A stretch of DNA of 64,000 nucleotides from assembly GCA_026398255.1 (NCBI GenBank), contig JAPLTG010000033.1, positions 62,001-126,000 of the forward strand. Reading direction: 5' to 3'. The first letter of the stretch is position 1; each line of letters opens with the position of its first letter. The position numbers and the translations under genes were made by a program. Positions 8,713 through 18,534 of this stretch are shown here, piece after piece. Source of the DNA: Verrucomicrobiota bacterium. Lineage in GTDB: Bacteria > Verrucomicrobiota > Verrucomicrobiia > Chthoniobacterales > Terrimicrobiaceae. Under the pieces are notes generated by a model. The model did not search any database. It saw only the letters and a program-made list of their open reading frames with translations, and was not told the DNA's origin.

Positions 8713-9395
8713 TTACTGGACGGGCTGTGCGCTCACGGCTGGTTCGGCAACCGAGGCCCGGGGCGGTTGGGAGGCTCCCAGCCGAGCGAGTTGAGACGAG
8801 GCCATGCGTGCCGCAGGAGACTGCGGAAATTGAGTCACCACCATATTGAAGCTCCGCTGAGCCTCGTCGCGCAGAAAGCGGCGAAGGAGAATCTCCCCCT
8901 CGGAATAAGCGGCAAAGGGCGCGGCGTAGCTCTTTGGATATTGGGTAACGACCTGCTGGTAGGTCGTCAAAGCCGCGTCGGAATTTCCGGTGGCGTCTTG
9001 GTTTTGACCTACTCCCAGCCGCCAGCAAGTGGGTGGTCGGGAAATTTCTCGAGGAATTTTTGGAAAGTAGCCGTGGATTTTTCGAGGTCACCGGCCTCCC
9101 GTTGCGCGGCGGCCAGGCGCAACAAGGCATCCGCCGCGGGCATGGACCCCGGATATTGAGTCACGACCGCTTCGTATCCCTCGATGCCCGTGGCATTCGC
9201 CAAGAGCTTCTGGGCGGCCGTGGAACGAAGGCTCGAATAGATGAACCAAGCTCCCAAGGCGATCCCGCCGACGACTAACAAGACGACAGCTCCTAAAATG
9301 GCGGATTTGTTTTTCTCCCAGAACAATTCCCACTTCAGCATGGGATCATCAATCGGGAGGGGGGCTGGAATAACGGGCGTTTCCGAATTGCTCAT
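8713..9395 (-). pseudogene. Membrane-anchored TPR protein, split by a one-base frameshift
   Basis: The 5' part (9395 down to a TAG at 9009) encodes a cytosolic tail, one membrane helix at about residues 32-54 and TPR-like helices containing YEAVVTQYPGSMPAADAL. The 3' part (to 8713) continues in another frame with TTYQQVVTQYPKSYAAPF, the next repeat of the same kind. Reading across with one extra base near 9022-9027 gives a continuous protein (HPLA, then WRLGVGQNQDATGNSDAAL). The layout resembles YfgM/tetratricopeptide proteins of the cell envelope. It starts three bases after cysK ends. A sequencing error is as likely as a real mutation. Confidence 0.7.
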
Positions 9396-9398
9396 AAA

Positions 9399-10382
9399 TT
9401 AATTGGCGACTTTGGCGCGAGCCTCATCAGCGAGAGCGGTGGAAAGGTAGCGTTCGCCGGTGGAGCAACCGATCGTCACGATCAACTTGCCGGCGTTCTC
9501 GGGGCGTTTCGCGACTTCGATCGCGGCGAAAACATTGGCTCCGGTGCTGATGCCACCGAGGATTCCCTCTTCTTTGGCAAGTCGGCGAGCCATGGCCATG
9601 GCGTCGTCATTAGAGACCTTCACGCACTCGGTGATCTGCGGAGTGCCAGCAGCGCTCTTCAAATGCAGGTTGCCGGGAACGAATCCCGCACCGGTTCCTT
9701 GGATTTTGTGCGGGCCGGGTTTGAGGGGTTCGCCGGCGAGGGTTTGGGAAATGACGGGCGAATCCATCGGCTCAACCGCAATGGCGCGGAAGGACGGCTT
9801 GCGAGGAAGAAGAGCCTCGACGACGCCGCTGATCGTGCCACCGGTTCCGACCGCCGAAACAAGGATGTCCACCTGACCGTCGGTATCGGCCCAGATTTCT
9901 TCCGCCGTGGTTTTGGAGTGGATAGCGGGATTGGCGGGATTGTTGAACTGCTGTGGCATCCAAGCGCCAGGGGTTTCTTGAAGAAGTTGGTCGGCTTTGG
10001 CGATCGCGCCGCGCATCCCTTCCGAGCCGGGCGTGAGAACCAAGTCCGCGCCGAGCAAGGCCAGGAGCGTGCGGCGTTCGACGCTCATGGTATCAGGCAT
10101 CGTGAGGATGACCTTGTAGCCTTTCGCGGCGGCGACAAAAGCCAGGCCGATACCGGTGTTTCCACTGGTCGGCTCGATGATCACTCCACCGGGTTTGAGG
10201 ATTCCGCGTTGCTCGGCGTCCTCGATCATGGCCATTCCAATGCGGTCTTTCACGCTGCCGAGCGGATTAAAAAACTCGCACTTGAGGGCGATCGTGGCTG
10301 GAAGGCCAGCGGTGACGCGGTTGAGTTTCACGAGCGGCGTGCGCCCGACGGTTTCGACGATGTTGTTATAAATCTTGCCCAT
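9399..10382 (-). CDS. cysK: Cysteine synthase A (O-acetylserine sulfhydrylase)
   Basis: PLP enzyme making cysteine from O-acetylserine and sulfide in the cytosol. The PLP lysine lies in [11 protein letters not shown], the substrate-binding loop is [12 protein letters not shown], and the PLP-phosphate loop is GTGGTISGV; a C-terminal [11 protein letters not shown] closes the active site. I start at the Met of MGKIYNN (10382), giving 327 residues; the longer frame to 10424 adds 14 residues not typical of the family. It lies 63 bases after ppc on the same strand. Confidence 0.93.
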   Translation of the reverse strand: MGKIYNNIVETVGRTPLVKLNRVTAGLPATIALKCEFFNPLGSVKDRIGMAMIEDAEQRGILKPGGVIIEPTSGNTGIGLAFVAAAKGYKVILTMPDTMSVERRTLLALLGADLVLTPGSEGMRGAIAKADQLLQETPGAWMPQQFNNPANPAIHSKTTAEEIWADTDGQVDILVSAVGTGGTISGVVEALLPRKPSFRAIAVEPMDSPVISQTLAGEPLKPGPHKIQGTGAGFVPGNLHLKSAAGTPQITECVKVSNDDAMAMARRLAKEEGILGGISTGANVFAAIEVAKRPENAGKLIVTIGCSTGERYLSTALADEARAKVAN

Positions 10383-10445
10383 AGGTTTTATTCGGAGGAA
10401 CGAATCTTTTACACAATCGAGCAAGGGGCGGTGAAGCCCGAAATC

Positions 10446-13196
10446 CTAGCCCGTTGTTCGCAGGCCGCTGGCAATCGCATTGATGCCGAGCAAAACCTGT
10501 GGAAGCAGGCGGTCTTTTTCCGGAGATTGTGCCACGCAGGCCGCACGCCAACGGCGCAGGAGGCTGATTTGGTGGTGGTGGAGCGCCTTCAATCCCTCGC
10601 TGCGCAGGGCGAGTGTCTTCGTCATGCGAGGCCGGCGTATCTCCATCGATCCGCCGAAAACCTCAGCCATCATCTCGCGGGTGGAATCGAACTCTCCCAG
10701 AATGAGGGGCAGGATCGAGGCCTTGGCCGAGGAATTGGAAACGAGCCCCGCGTATTCCTCAATGATTTGCCGGTCGGCGCTGGCGAGGTTCGTTTCGACA
10801 TTGTTCAGCACATAATAAAGGAAGGCGGACTTGCGGAAGTTCGATCGCAGAGCATCGAACAAAGCCGGTTTTTCCTCGCGAAGGCGGCGGAGGGCAGACC
10901 CAACACCAAACCAACCCGGGAGATAGTGGCGACTTTGGTTCCAGCTAAAAACCCAGGGAATCGCCCGAAGATCCGCGAGTGTCCTCTCACCGGTGCGACG
11001 CGCGGGACGCGATCCGATGCGGCTCGTCTCCAAGGCGTCAATCGGTGTGGCCTCCGAGTAGTAGGCCATGAAATCGGGATGCTGAATTAGCGCGGTGTAA
11101 CTCTCCCGACTGGCCAAGGAGAGGAATTCGCAAATTTCCGAAACGATCCCATCGACCTCGGGCTTTGGACTTCCCATGGAAACGGAAGCGACGCCGGCTT
11201 GGAGCAACTCGAGATTGTGAACCGAGGAGCTGATGGTGCCGTATTTTTGCGAGATGGTCTCGCCCTGCTCAGTCATGCGGAGATCGCCTTGAACGGAACC
11301 CGGCGGAAGAGCATCGAGAAACCGGTGGGTCGGTCCCGCGCCACGGCTGATCGTGCCTCCGCGGCCATGAAAGAAGCGAATTTTGAATCCCTCTTTTCTA
11401 CCGGCTGCCGCGATGGCGTCCTGAGATTGATGCAAGGTCCACTGGCTCGCGAAAATTCCGCAGTCCTTGTTGCTGTCGCTGTAGCCGATCATCACCTGCT
11501 GAACGGGCAAGCCTGTGGTCGTCGCCTGCTGGCTGGCGAGGCTCCGGCGCGTCAAAAGATTTTCTAGGAATTTCTGTATGATGTCTGGACCCCGCTCGAG
11601 ATCGTCGAGGGTTTCAAAAAGAGGAACGACGGGGAGTTCGCAGACCAGGCCCTCGCTCGTCCATTTCGTCAAACCCGCCTCGCGGGCCAACAGGTAAACA
11701 GCCAGCAAGTCGGAAAGGCGGCGGGTCATGCTGACGATCAGGGAGCCAAGTCCCGTAGGACCATGCTTGTCGAGGTGCTGGCGAAGGACGGCGTAGCAGG
11801 AAAGGACCGCATCGGCTTGAGGCCCGGCCGAAGCACCTCCACCGAGGAAAGGGCGTGGCGAGCGGAGTTCCGCTTCGAGAAATTCAAGTCGGCGGGGCTC
11901 GTCCCATTCCGAGAAATTGGGCGAGGCTGCGCCACTGGCGGCAAGGAGTTGGTCGATCGCAAGATCATGGAATCGGCTGTTCTGTCGAATATCCAGAGCG
12001 GCTAGATGAAAGCCGAAAGTATCGAGTGTGCGGCGAATGGGCGAAACGGTTGAATCCACTAATCTTCCCGCACCCATTGCAGACAACGAAGCAGCCAAGC
12101 GTGCGAGGCACGCATCCAACTCGGAAGGAGTCTGGAAATGGATTCCACCCTCTAGGATTTTAGCATCCTCAATTTCCCCGGTCGTGACAGGAAGTTTCGC
12201 CTGGAGGTGCAAAATGAATCGGCGCCAGGGCTCGTCCGAGTAACTCGCCCAGAGACTCGCATCGAGCACGGGATTTTCCTGACTGAAGAGGTCGAGGTCC
12301 GCCTGAAGTTCAGAAGGGAAATTCTGAAAATTGCTCGAGAGCGGGAGCTTCGCAGCGAGGTCGTCGAGTTGACGGTGAAGCACAATCAAAGCGCTCACGC
12401 GCAGCTCGCGAAGGCTCGTCTCGGTGACGCTGGCCGTGACGAACGGATGCCCATCGCGATCGCCGCCCACCCAAGTTCCAAAACGGACTTTGGGCCAATC
12501 GAGTGGATTGGCAATCAACTCAGCATCCAAGCCCGCCTCCCGCCAAGCTTGTCGAAAACGGGTATCCAATCGGCCGAGCGCCGCAGGAAAAACTTCGCGC
12601 AGCGTGTAGATCACGCCGCGACGCTCGGAGGCGATGTCGGGTTTTTCGAGGAGGATTTCCCCGGTGCGCCATAAGCGTTCCAGCACGACCTTGAATTCCT
12701 CGCGCAATGTCTCGCGCTGGGATGGCGACAGCAGCGAATCCTCGCGAGCCAAAAGCAGAGTGTAGAGAGCGCGGTGTTGCTCGAGAACCGCCGCTCGCTT
12801 CGCTTCGGTGGGATGTGCGGTGAGAACAGGTTCGATGCGAATGGACGCCAGAGAAGCCGCGATGCTGGCGCCATCGATTCCAGCCGACGCGAGTTCCTTC
12901 AACTGGCGGGGCCACAGCCCAGGTTCGGCCGCACTTCCCTGATCCATCTCGCGCAAGCGCCTCGTCGCGGCGGCTGCATTTTCCTCGATCATATTGAGGA
13001 GTTGAAATGCCATGGAGGCTGCTTGCTCAAAGCCTTCGCAGGAATCGGCATTATGGCCAGTCCACGGCAGGCTTTCCGCCACACGCTCCTCCCCTAATTC
13101 GCGCAAGACCTCATCAAAACACCCGAGGAGAAAGTCGAGGTCGGCGGAAATTTTATCGAAACCCTGTGAAATGTAATCTGCCCTTTTCGTTTCCAT
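10446..13196 (-). CDS. ppc: Phosphoenolpyruvate carboxylase
   Basis: Anaplerotic enzyme producing oxaloacetate from PEP and bicarbonate. The 916-residue length matches bacterial PEPC. The catalytic His is in VLTAHPTEAKR near residue 128; GYSDSNKDCGIFASQW and FHGRGGTISRGAGPTH carry the second half of the active site. The C-terminus NAIASGLRTTG matches the conserved tail that ends in Gly. The start at METKRADY (13196) is preferred to a Met 12 residues upstream that begins a Phe-rich stretch. Probably cotranscribed with cysK. Confidence 0.95.
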   Translation of the reverse strand: METKRADYISQGFDKISADLDFLLGCFDEVLRELGEERVAESLPWTGHNADSCEGFEQAASMAFQLLNMIEENAAAATRRLREMDQGSAAEPGLWPRQLKELASAGIDGASIAASLASIRIEPVLTAHPTEAKRAAVLEQHRALYTLLLAREDSLLSPSQRETLREEFKVVLERLWRTGEILLEKPDIASERRGVIYTLREVFPAALGRLDTRFRQAWREAGLDAELIANPLDWPKVRFGTWVGGDRDGHPFVTASVTETSLRELRVSALIVLHRQLDDLAAKLPLSSNFQNFPSELQADLDLFSQENPVLDASLWASYSDEPWRRFILHLQAKLPVTTGEIEDAKILEGGIHFQTPSELDACLARLAASLSAMGAGRLVDSTVSPIRRTLDTFGFHLAALDIRQNSRFHDLAIDQLLAASGAASPNFSEWDEPRRLEFLEAELRSPRPFLGGGASAGPQADAVLSCYAVLRQHLDKHGPTGLGSLIVSMTRRLSDLLAVYLLAREAGLTKWTSEGLVCELPVVPLFETLDDLERGPDIIQKFLENLLTRRSLASQQATTTGLPVQQVMIGYSDSNKDCGIFASQWTLHQSQDAIAAAGRKEGFKIRFFHGRGGTISRGAGPTHRFLDALPPGSVQGDLRMTEQGETISQKYGTISSSVHNLELLQAGVASVSMGSPKPEVDGIVSEICEFLSLASRESYTALIQHPDFMAYYSEATPIDALETSRIGSRPARRTGERTLADLRAIPWVFSWNQSRHYLPGWFGVGSALRRLREEKPALFDALRSNFRKSAFLYYVLNNVETNLASADRQIIEEYAGLVSNSSAKASILPLILGEFDSTREMMAEVFGGSMEIRRPRMTKTLALRSEGLKALHHHQISLLRRWRAACVAQSPEKDRLLPQVLLGINAIASGLRTTG

Positions 13197-13263
13197 CGGG
13201 CAGGACTTTTGCGGATTTCCAAAAAAAAACAACCGCAGGAAATGGGAAGCCTGTGTTGGCCCG

Positions 13264-13794
13264 TTATTTCTTTTCGGTGCGGAGACCCAACATCAAAAAA
13301 ACAGACCCCGCGAAAATCGACTGGATGCCATACAGCAAACCCACAACCCAGGCAGCATCAGAGGGCCACTTCGAAAAAATCATCCCACCGAGAACCAGCG
13401 CTACAACGCCGTTCAGAAGCAGCCAAATCCAAGCGGGATTCGAGCGCATGCTGAACGAAGTCGAGATGCAGAAAATGCCTTCGGCCACAAAAACTCCGGC
13501 GAGGATCAGCGTGAGGATGGCGACGCCCTCCGTGGTCATAAAAAACAAGGCCGATCCGGCCGCTACGCGAACGATGGCCGAAAGAAGCGACAGCACACGA
13601 TGGGCGATATTTTTGCCCAGCAAGGCTTGAAATAAACCAACGACGCCTGTGACCAGCAGCAGGGCTCCGAGGAATTCCGTCAGAAGGATGGAAAAAATCC
13701 CAGGCGCTACAATGGCAAAGATGCCCGCCAGAAGTGACACGATCCCGCCAAAAATCAGCAGGCCGCGTTTGGGAGAGGTGGAATCTTCGGCCAC
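13264..13794 (-). CDS. DUF308/HdeD-like membrane protein
   Basis: A 176-residue integral membrane protein with about six short hydrophobic helices, for example GLLIFGGIVSLLAGIFAIV at the N-terminus and GVAILTLILAGVFVAEGIF near the middle, as in the DUF308 (HdeD) family. HdeD is linked to acid resistance in E. coli, but most family members have no assigned function. The stop of the upstream kinase gene is only three bases away, so it is probably the last gene of the exopolysaccharide operon. Confidence 0.75.
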   Translation of the reverse strand: MAEDSTSPKRGLLIFGGIVSLLAGIFAIVAPGIFSILLTEFLGALLLVTGVVGLFQALLGKNIAHRVLSLLSAIVRVAAGSALFFMTTEGVAILTLILAGVFVAEGIFCISTSFSMRSNPAWIWLLLNGVVALVLGGMIFSKWPSDAAWVVGLLYGIQSIFAGSVFLMLGLRTEKK

Positions 13795-13797
13795 GGC

Positions 13798-15930
13798 TTA
13801 TTCCCCGTAAACTCCCTTGGCACCGTAAGAGCCGTAGTATTTTCCAGAGTAGTAGTAGGCGTAGTAGCCTCCGCGACCGCCGGGCAGGAAGTTCAGAATC
13901 AGACCGGCTGGTTCGGTCTTGGTTTCATCGAGGGATTTCAGAGCACGCTGCACCATCTTGCGCGGTGTGGAAAAAGCGCGCACCACGAGAGTGCAGAGGT
14001 CGATGTGTGGCGCGATCAACAGCGTGTCGCTCACCGCAAGCAATGGCGCGGAGTCCACCACGACACGGTCGTATTTCGAGAGAGCCTCTTTAAGAACACG
14101 CTGAATATTTTCATTCGTGAGCAACTCGGAGGGATTCGGCGCACGGCCGCCGGCGGTGAGAACCTGCAAATTATCGATGTGCGAAGGCATGACGGCGTTT
14201 TTCATCGCACAGGATTGCATCAAAACCTCGGAAAGGCCGGGCTTCCGGTTCTCTCCATAAAAAACGATCGAGCCGCCGGGCTTGCGAAGATCGGCATCGA
14301 TGAAGAGGGTATTGAATCCCTGCTGGGCGAGCGTGACGGCGTAGTTGGAGCTGCAGAAGGTTTTGCCTTCACTCGGCAAGGAACTGGAAAAAAGGAAGGT
14401 GCGCGCGTTTTCATTGAGCTGGTGAAGGGTCAAAGATGCTCGCAACGATCGGAAGGATTCCGCAACGATACCGGAGCGCTCTTCGTTGACGACCAACACG
14501 CTGGCACGCGAGGAGAGGCTGAGTTTGGGAATGGCTGCAATGACATTGACGCCTGTCATTTGCTCGATTTGATCGACCGTCTTGATGCTCGTGTCCAACA
14601 TGAACAAAGCAATCGCAAGGGCGATGCCGGCTGCCAAACCCCCGAGTAGGGACTGCATCCATTGCTTGGTGGCGCTAGGTCGGATGGGCTGGGCGCCTGA
14701 GGCTTTTTCGTGGATTCGAACGGGCGACTCGGTGAGTTGCTTCGTCAAATCCACCTCCTTGAAACGCGACAAGACGGAGTTGTAGAGAGCCAAGTCGGAG
14801 TCGAGCTCCCGCTTCAGGTAGTTGTATTCCACAGTTTTAGCAGTGACGTCCAGGAGCCTTCTCTCTGCTTTTTGCTGGGAAAAGTTCAATTCTTGCTCCT
14901 GTAAGAGCAACCGATTGCGTGTGTTCTCCAATAAGCCTGAGGCGCCAAAGAGCACTTTATTCAAATCTCTCTGGGTCAAATCAATTTGTGTTTTGATTTG
15001 GATATAAGTCGGGTGCTTGGCGCGGTAGCGATTGGAAATCAGGTCGAGTTCCCGCTCCCGAGCCCGAATGGATTCGCTAAGTTGGACCACCTTGGGTTCC
15101 GAGGCGACGCTCGGAAGGGAGAGGAGTTGGTCAACACTCCCTTGGTTGGCTTTGATGACAGCCAAATCACTATCAATCTGGCGAATGCGTTGCTGAATTT
15201 GAGCCAGATTGGCATTGATTTCGGAAAGTTGCCCCTGAGCTGTGGCGAGCATGTTTTCGATCGAAGCAGCCTTTTCTCGCTCGCGGAAAGCCTGCATTTT
15301 TTCCTCCGAAATTCGCATTTTTTCTTGGAGGCGATCGCGCTCTTCGAGCAGGAACTGTGTCGCGGACTTCGACGCATCGGAACGCCGCTCGTTCACATAA
15401 CGAATGTATTCATCCGCGAAGCCGTTTGCTAATTTCACCGACAGGTTGGGATCCGAGCTCGTGATGACGACATCAATGAGACGCGTTTGCGGTCGGAATA
15501 CCGACGACACCATGGAATTCAACGCAGCGCTCACCCGATCGATATTGGCATCGCGGGCCGGGATGCCGGCGGCGGAGAGGAAACGTGGGTCCTGATCGAG
15601 CTTGAGCCATATAGCCACTCGTTGTGCAAAAGTGTAACTCCTCAAGAGATCCACGACGGTATTGATCATGTCCACGCTTCGAATGGCTTCGTCACGGACT
15701 TGTTCCGCTTTGATGATTTTTGCCTGCTCTTGTTCGATAAAAAGCACCGAGCGCGCACGATAAACGGTCTGCACTGTCGAGAGGCTGTATGCGGCATAGA
15801 TTCCCGCTACCACCATGCAGAGGATCACCAACCACAACCGATCCACCACGGCATGGAAATACTCCCGCCAATCAATGGCATCCGTAACATTTTGGATTGG
15901 ATTTTTTGTATTAGCTGGGTCTTTGCTCAT
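13798..15930 (-). CDS. Polysaccharide co-polymerase / tyrosine autokinase (Wzc-like)
   Basis: A 710-residue inner-membrane protein that would control chain length and export of an exopolysaccharide. Helix 1 (about 33-50) and helix 2 (about 425-447) enclose a long periplasmic part with coiled-coil segments (Wzz/GNVR type). The cytosolic kinase domain has Walker A SSLPSEGKT, Walker A' LFIDADLRKPG and Walker B VVVDSAPLLAVSDTL. The C-terminus is a Tyr cluster (GGYYAYYYSGKYYGSYGAKG), the expected autophosphorylation site. It follows the wza-like gene by 30 bases. No glycosyltransferase or Wzx/Wzy genes lie nearby. Confidence 0.92.
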   Translation of the reverse strand: MSKDPANTKNPIQNVTDAIDWREYFHAVVDRLWLVILCMVVAGIYAAYSLSTVQTVYRARSVLFIEQEQAKIIKAEQVRDEAIRSVDMINTVVDLLRSYTFAQRVAIWLKLDQDPRFLSAAGIPARDANIDRVSAALNSMVSSVFRPQTRLIDVVITSSDPNLSVKLANGFADEYIRYVNERRSDASKSATQFLLEERDRLQEKMRISEEKMQAFREREKAASIENMLATAQGQLSEINANLAQIQQRIRQIDSDLAVIKANQGSVDQLLSLPSVASEPKVVQLSESIRARERELDLISNRYRAKHPTYIQIKTQIDLTQRDLNKVLFGASGLLENTRNRLLLQEQELNFSQQKAERRLLDVTAKTVEYNYLKRELDSDLALYNSVLSRFKEVDLTKQLTESPVRIHEKASGAQPIRPSATKQWMQSLLGGLAAGIALAIALFMLDTSIKTVDQIEQMTGVNVIAAIPKLSLSSRASVLVVNEERSGIVAESFRSLRASLTLHQLNENARTFLFSSSLPSEGKTFCSSNYAVTLAQQGFNTLFIDADLRKPGGSIVFYGENRKPGLSEVLMQSCAMKNAVMPSHIDNLQVLTAGGRAPNPSELLTNENIQRVLKEALSKYDRVVVDSAPLLAVSDTLLIAPHIDLCTLVVRAFSTPRKMVQRALKSLDETKTEPAGLILNFLPGGRGGYYAYYYSGKYYGSYGAKGVYGE

Positions 15931-15960
15931 CCTGGTTTCTTGAAATTTTTTTAAGGCGTA

Positions 15961-16695
15961 TCAATACCAACTTTCTCCGACGGTAATGATGTCCCCGGGG
16001 AGGACTTGGAAACTTCCACCATTGGCATCCTCAAGCCTCTTGGTGTTGACTTTGATGGTATCTGGCTTGCCGCCCACAATTCGTTTGATCGTGACATTTT
16101 TGCTATCCGCGATGCGGGTGAAGCCCCCCGCCATGCCGATCGCCTCCAAAATTCCGAGCGATTCATTGCCTTGAAGTTCATAGCTTCCGGGGCGAACGAC
16201 TTGGCCGATCAGCGTGATCTTTCGCTGGGTGTAAGAGGCAATATTCAAATAAACTTGCGGATCAACTAGGTAATCGGCGTTGAGCAGTGACCTAATGAAA
16301 TCTTGCGCCTCGCGAACGGTTTTTCCCGCAACGGCCACCTCTCCCAGAAGGGGCAATTGCACCCGCCCGTCCCGCGAGATTTTGGAGCGCATATTCAAGT
16401 CCGGCTCCTTGTAAACCATCAGATCGAGCGTATCCCCCGCTGCCAAAACATAGTCTCCCTCCCCGGCCATCAATGTCGGGATCGAGGCTTCCCCAGATCG
16501 ATCGGCAGGAACCGCCGGAGCAACTGGGGCGTTCGAGTTATCCGAACGAAAGCCGCCTGCAGCAGGCTCGGGAGCGGAATGGGTGACTGGCGCTGGGAGA
16601 ACAGGCGGTGCGGCGTGGAGCGGAACAGCGGCTAAAAACAAAGCCGCCGCGTGAAGTGCAAATTTTTGGCGGGTGTTGGAATGACGAAAAAACAT
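15961..16695 (-). CDS. Polysaccharide export protein (Wza-like, SLBB domain)
   Basis: A 244-residue secreted protein with an N-terminal signal peptide (about residues 1-28, ending LHAAPP), a Pro/Ala-rich linker, then the Poly_export domain (YVLAAGDTLDLMVYKEPDLN) and one SLBB segment (ITLIGQVVRPGSYELQG). This type forms the outer-membrane or periplasmic exit for polysaccharide and works with the Wzc-like protein encoded next. No lipobox Cys is visible, unlike classical Wza. Confidence 0.9.
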   Translation of the reverse strand: MFFRHSNTRQKFALHAAALFLAAVPLHAAPPVLPAPVTHSAPEPAAGGFRSDNSNAPVAPAVPADRSGEASIPTLMAGEGDYVLAAGDTLDLMVYKEPDLNMRSKISRDGRVQLPLLGEVAVAGKTVREAQDFIRSLLNADYLVDPQVYLNIASYTQRKITLIGQVVRPGSYELQGNESLGILEAIGMAGGFTRIADSKNVTIKRIVGGKPDTIKVNTKRLEDANGGSFQVLPGDIITVGESWY

Positions 16696-16720
16696 CAGCG
16701 ATTGAAACTAATCACCAAGC

Positions 16721-18262
16721 TCAGAAGTTCAAATTTAAACTTGATGAAAAGCGCGTCTGCAGTTCGGTGCTGTCGCCTTGGCCGGTGGAGACCATGAAGG
16801 TGTTTTGCCAGGCGAGCCACTCGCGGAAGCGCCAGTAGAGCGAGGCATTTGCCAGCCAGTAGTCTGCTGGGCCCTCCACCGCCGCTGGCGCATTCTCGGC
16901 TCCACTCAATCCCTCGTAGATCGACTGCTCGTAGCCAGCCGAGAGTGAGAGGTCGATGCCTTTGATCAAGCGCTGGGAGACCGTTCCGAGGATGCCTCGG
17001 GTGACATTGTATTGATCCGGAGAAAGGCTCGAGAATCCTTGGTTTTGGTAAACCGACATCGAGAGCCGAGTTTTTTCTCGGGCGTTCCAGCCCGCGATCA
17101 AGCTGAAGTTCGGCATGATGTCGGCCCCCTGCATCGAGATGCTCGCTTTGAAGTAGGTTTTCTCCGTCGGCGTGTAGTTGATCGCTCCCGTGTAAACCGG
17201 CCGCAGACCCGCGTATTTGCCATCGGGGATGTTTTCATCAACCACATAGCCGACGCCACCGCCCGCATCGATCGAGAACTTGGGCGCGAGTTGGTAGGTC
17301 AGAGTCAACAATGCATCGTAGTAGAGGCGGCCTTCGGTCGATGCCCCGACAAAGGCCTGCGCGTCCTGGCCTGCACTAAGCGTGAAGCGTAAGTTGGTTT
17401 TTGGGGTCAGCAGGTAATCGGCAAAAATACTCGCGCCGAGATTTGTGCTGTAGCTGTCCTCTTGCGGGGGCTCTCCCTCGGCAGCTTGGGTGTCGGCGGT
17501 GTTGGAGTAGGTGACAGAGGCCGCGGCGCCGGTGGTGAATTCCTCGGTGATGATGTAGCGCAAGGAGAGCGACGAGGAGCCTGAGGTCTGCCAACTGTTG
17601 CTGCCGGAGGTGATGTCGTAGCCACTGCCCGAGGAGGCGCTGCCGCTGAGGTTCACCGAGAGGCGGCTCGTATTGTAGCCGATGTCGATCCCTCCAGTGA
17701 GGGCGAGCGGATTGCGCTGAGCCCCGGTTCCGGCCGCCGTGTAATCTTGGTTGAAATAATACCGGTAGCCGGTTCCAAAGCGGGCGTTGACGGTCCAAAC
17801 GCCGATCTCTCGCTCGTAGGTGATCCCGATCGTGGGGGCGGCGAAAAAGCTGTTGTTATCGGCAAAGTCATTCGAGCTGCCGGCCGAGTTTTGCGAGGAG
17901 TATTCCCAGCCATTGGAGAGGCCGAGTTGAAAATCCAGCGGGCCGAAGCGCAGGCCGCGTTTCACATTTTCCGCCATGCGGTCCATGCTTTCGACGAGGC
18001 TCGGCTCGGCAGGCTCCTCCGTGCTGGACGCCCCCTCGGCATCCTCGTCCAACCCGCCGCCGGGGGCAAAGTATTGGGGAGTGACGATACGGTCCTCCTG
18101 CTTGCCAGCCCAGCGCGAACGATATTCCGCATCACGAACCGTCAAAACCGTCTGGGCCGTAGCTTGGGCCGAGAGAGTAAAGACCGCCATGCAAACACAA
18201 ACCGCCGCGCTGTATTTGCCAACGTCTGAATGGGAATTTGTTCTTAGGGTTGCCAGAGCCAT
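16721..18262 (-). CDS. Outer-membrane beta-barrel protein of the exopolysaccharide operon
   Basis: A 513-residue protein with an N-terminal export signal (hydrophobic segment about 17-36, ending AQATAQT). The body consists of alternating amphipathic strands rich in Gly, Ser, Asn and Tyr, and it ends in a terminal Phe (SLNLNF), the classical outer-membrane barrel signature. No enzyme motif is seen. Its place as first gene before wza- and wzc-like genes suggests it helps pass the polysaccharide through the outer membrane. The promoter region holds a 26-bp palindrome. Confidence 0.8.
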   Translation of the reverse strand: MALATLRTNSHSDVGKYSAAVCVCMAVFTLSAQATAQTVLTVRDAEYRSRWAGKQEDRIVTPQYFAPGGGLDEDAEGASSTEEPAEPSLVESMDRMAENVKRGLRFGPLDFQLGLSNGWEYSSQNSAGSSNDFADNNSFFAAPTIGITYEREIGVWTVNARFGTGYRYYFNQDYTAAGTGAQRNPLALTGGIDIGYNTSRLSVNLSGSASSGSGYDITSGSNSWQTSGSSSLSLRYIITEEFTTGAAASVTYSNTADTQAAEGEPPQEDSYSTNLGASIFADYLLTPKTNLRFTLSAGQDAQAFVGASTEGRLYYDALLTLTYQLAPKFSIDAGGGVGYVVDENIPDGKYAGLRPVYTGAINYTPTEKTYFKASISMQGADIMPNFSLIAGWNAREKTRLSMSVYQNQGFSSLSPDQYNVTRGILGTVSQRLIKGIDLSLSAGYEQSIYEGLSGAENAPAAVEGPADYWLANASLYWRFREWLAWQNTFMVSTGQGDSTELQTRFSSSLNLNF

Positions 18263-18346
18263 GGGTGTGGTCCGATCAGAGAGCTCTTGTGAACAAGTGC
18301 GCCCTCAATGTCAACCCTCCTAAAATTAAAAATCTCTTACTATTAT

Positions 18347-18372
18347 GATCATTAAACCTAGGTTTAATGATC
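18347..18372. promoter_or_regulatory. Perfect 26-bp palindrome, probable operator
   Basis: The 26 bases centred on CCTAGG (half-site GATCATTAAACCT) are exactly self-complementary. They lie 85 bases upstream of the beta-barrel gene and 28 bases downstream of tRNA-Val. The AT-rich arms and lack of a following T-run on the tRNA strand fit a dimeric repressor site better than a terminator, although a run of eight T follows the tRNA before the palindrome. Confidence 0.55.
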
Positions 18373-18399
18373 GATTTTGCTTGAAAAAAAAGGGGGGGG

Positions 18400-18471
18400 T
18401 GGGCAGTGAGGGGATCGAACCCCCGACCAATAGTGTGTAAAACTACCGCTCTACCGCTGAGCTAACTGCCC
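18400..18471 (-). tRNA. tRNA-Val (anticodon TAC)
   Basis: A full cloverleaf can be drawn: acceptor GGGCAGT/ACTGCCC, D-arm AGCTCAGCGGTAGAGC, anticodon loop TTTACAC (anticodon TAC), T-arm GGGGGTTCGATCCCC. The discriminator base is A and the CCA end is not encoded; a C/T run follows. Confidence 0.93.
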
Positions 18472-18534
18472 GAAAAGAGAGATCGGAAAACTACACGAAA
18501 CTCGAAACGCCACACAAGAAGTAATCCCGCGAGT

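Noticed and set aside
9663-11090. Plus-strand frame of 475 residues across cysK and ppc
   Set aside because: It crosses the boundary of two confident minus-strand genes and has no domain.
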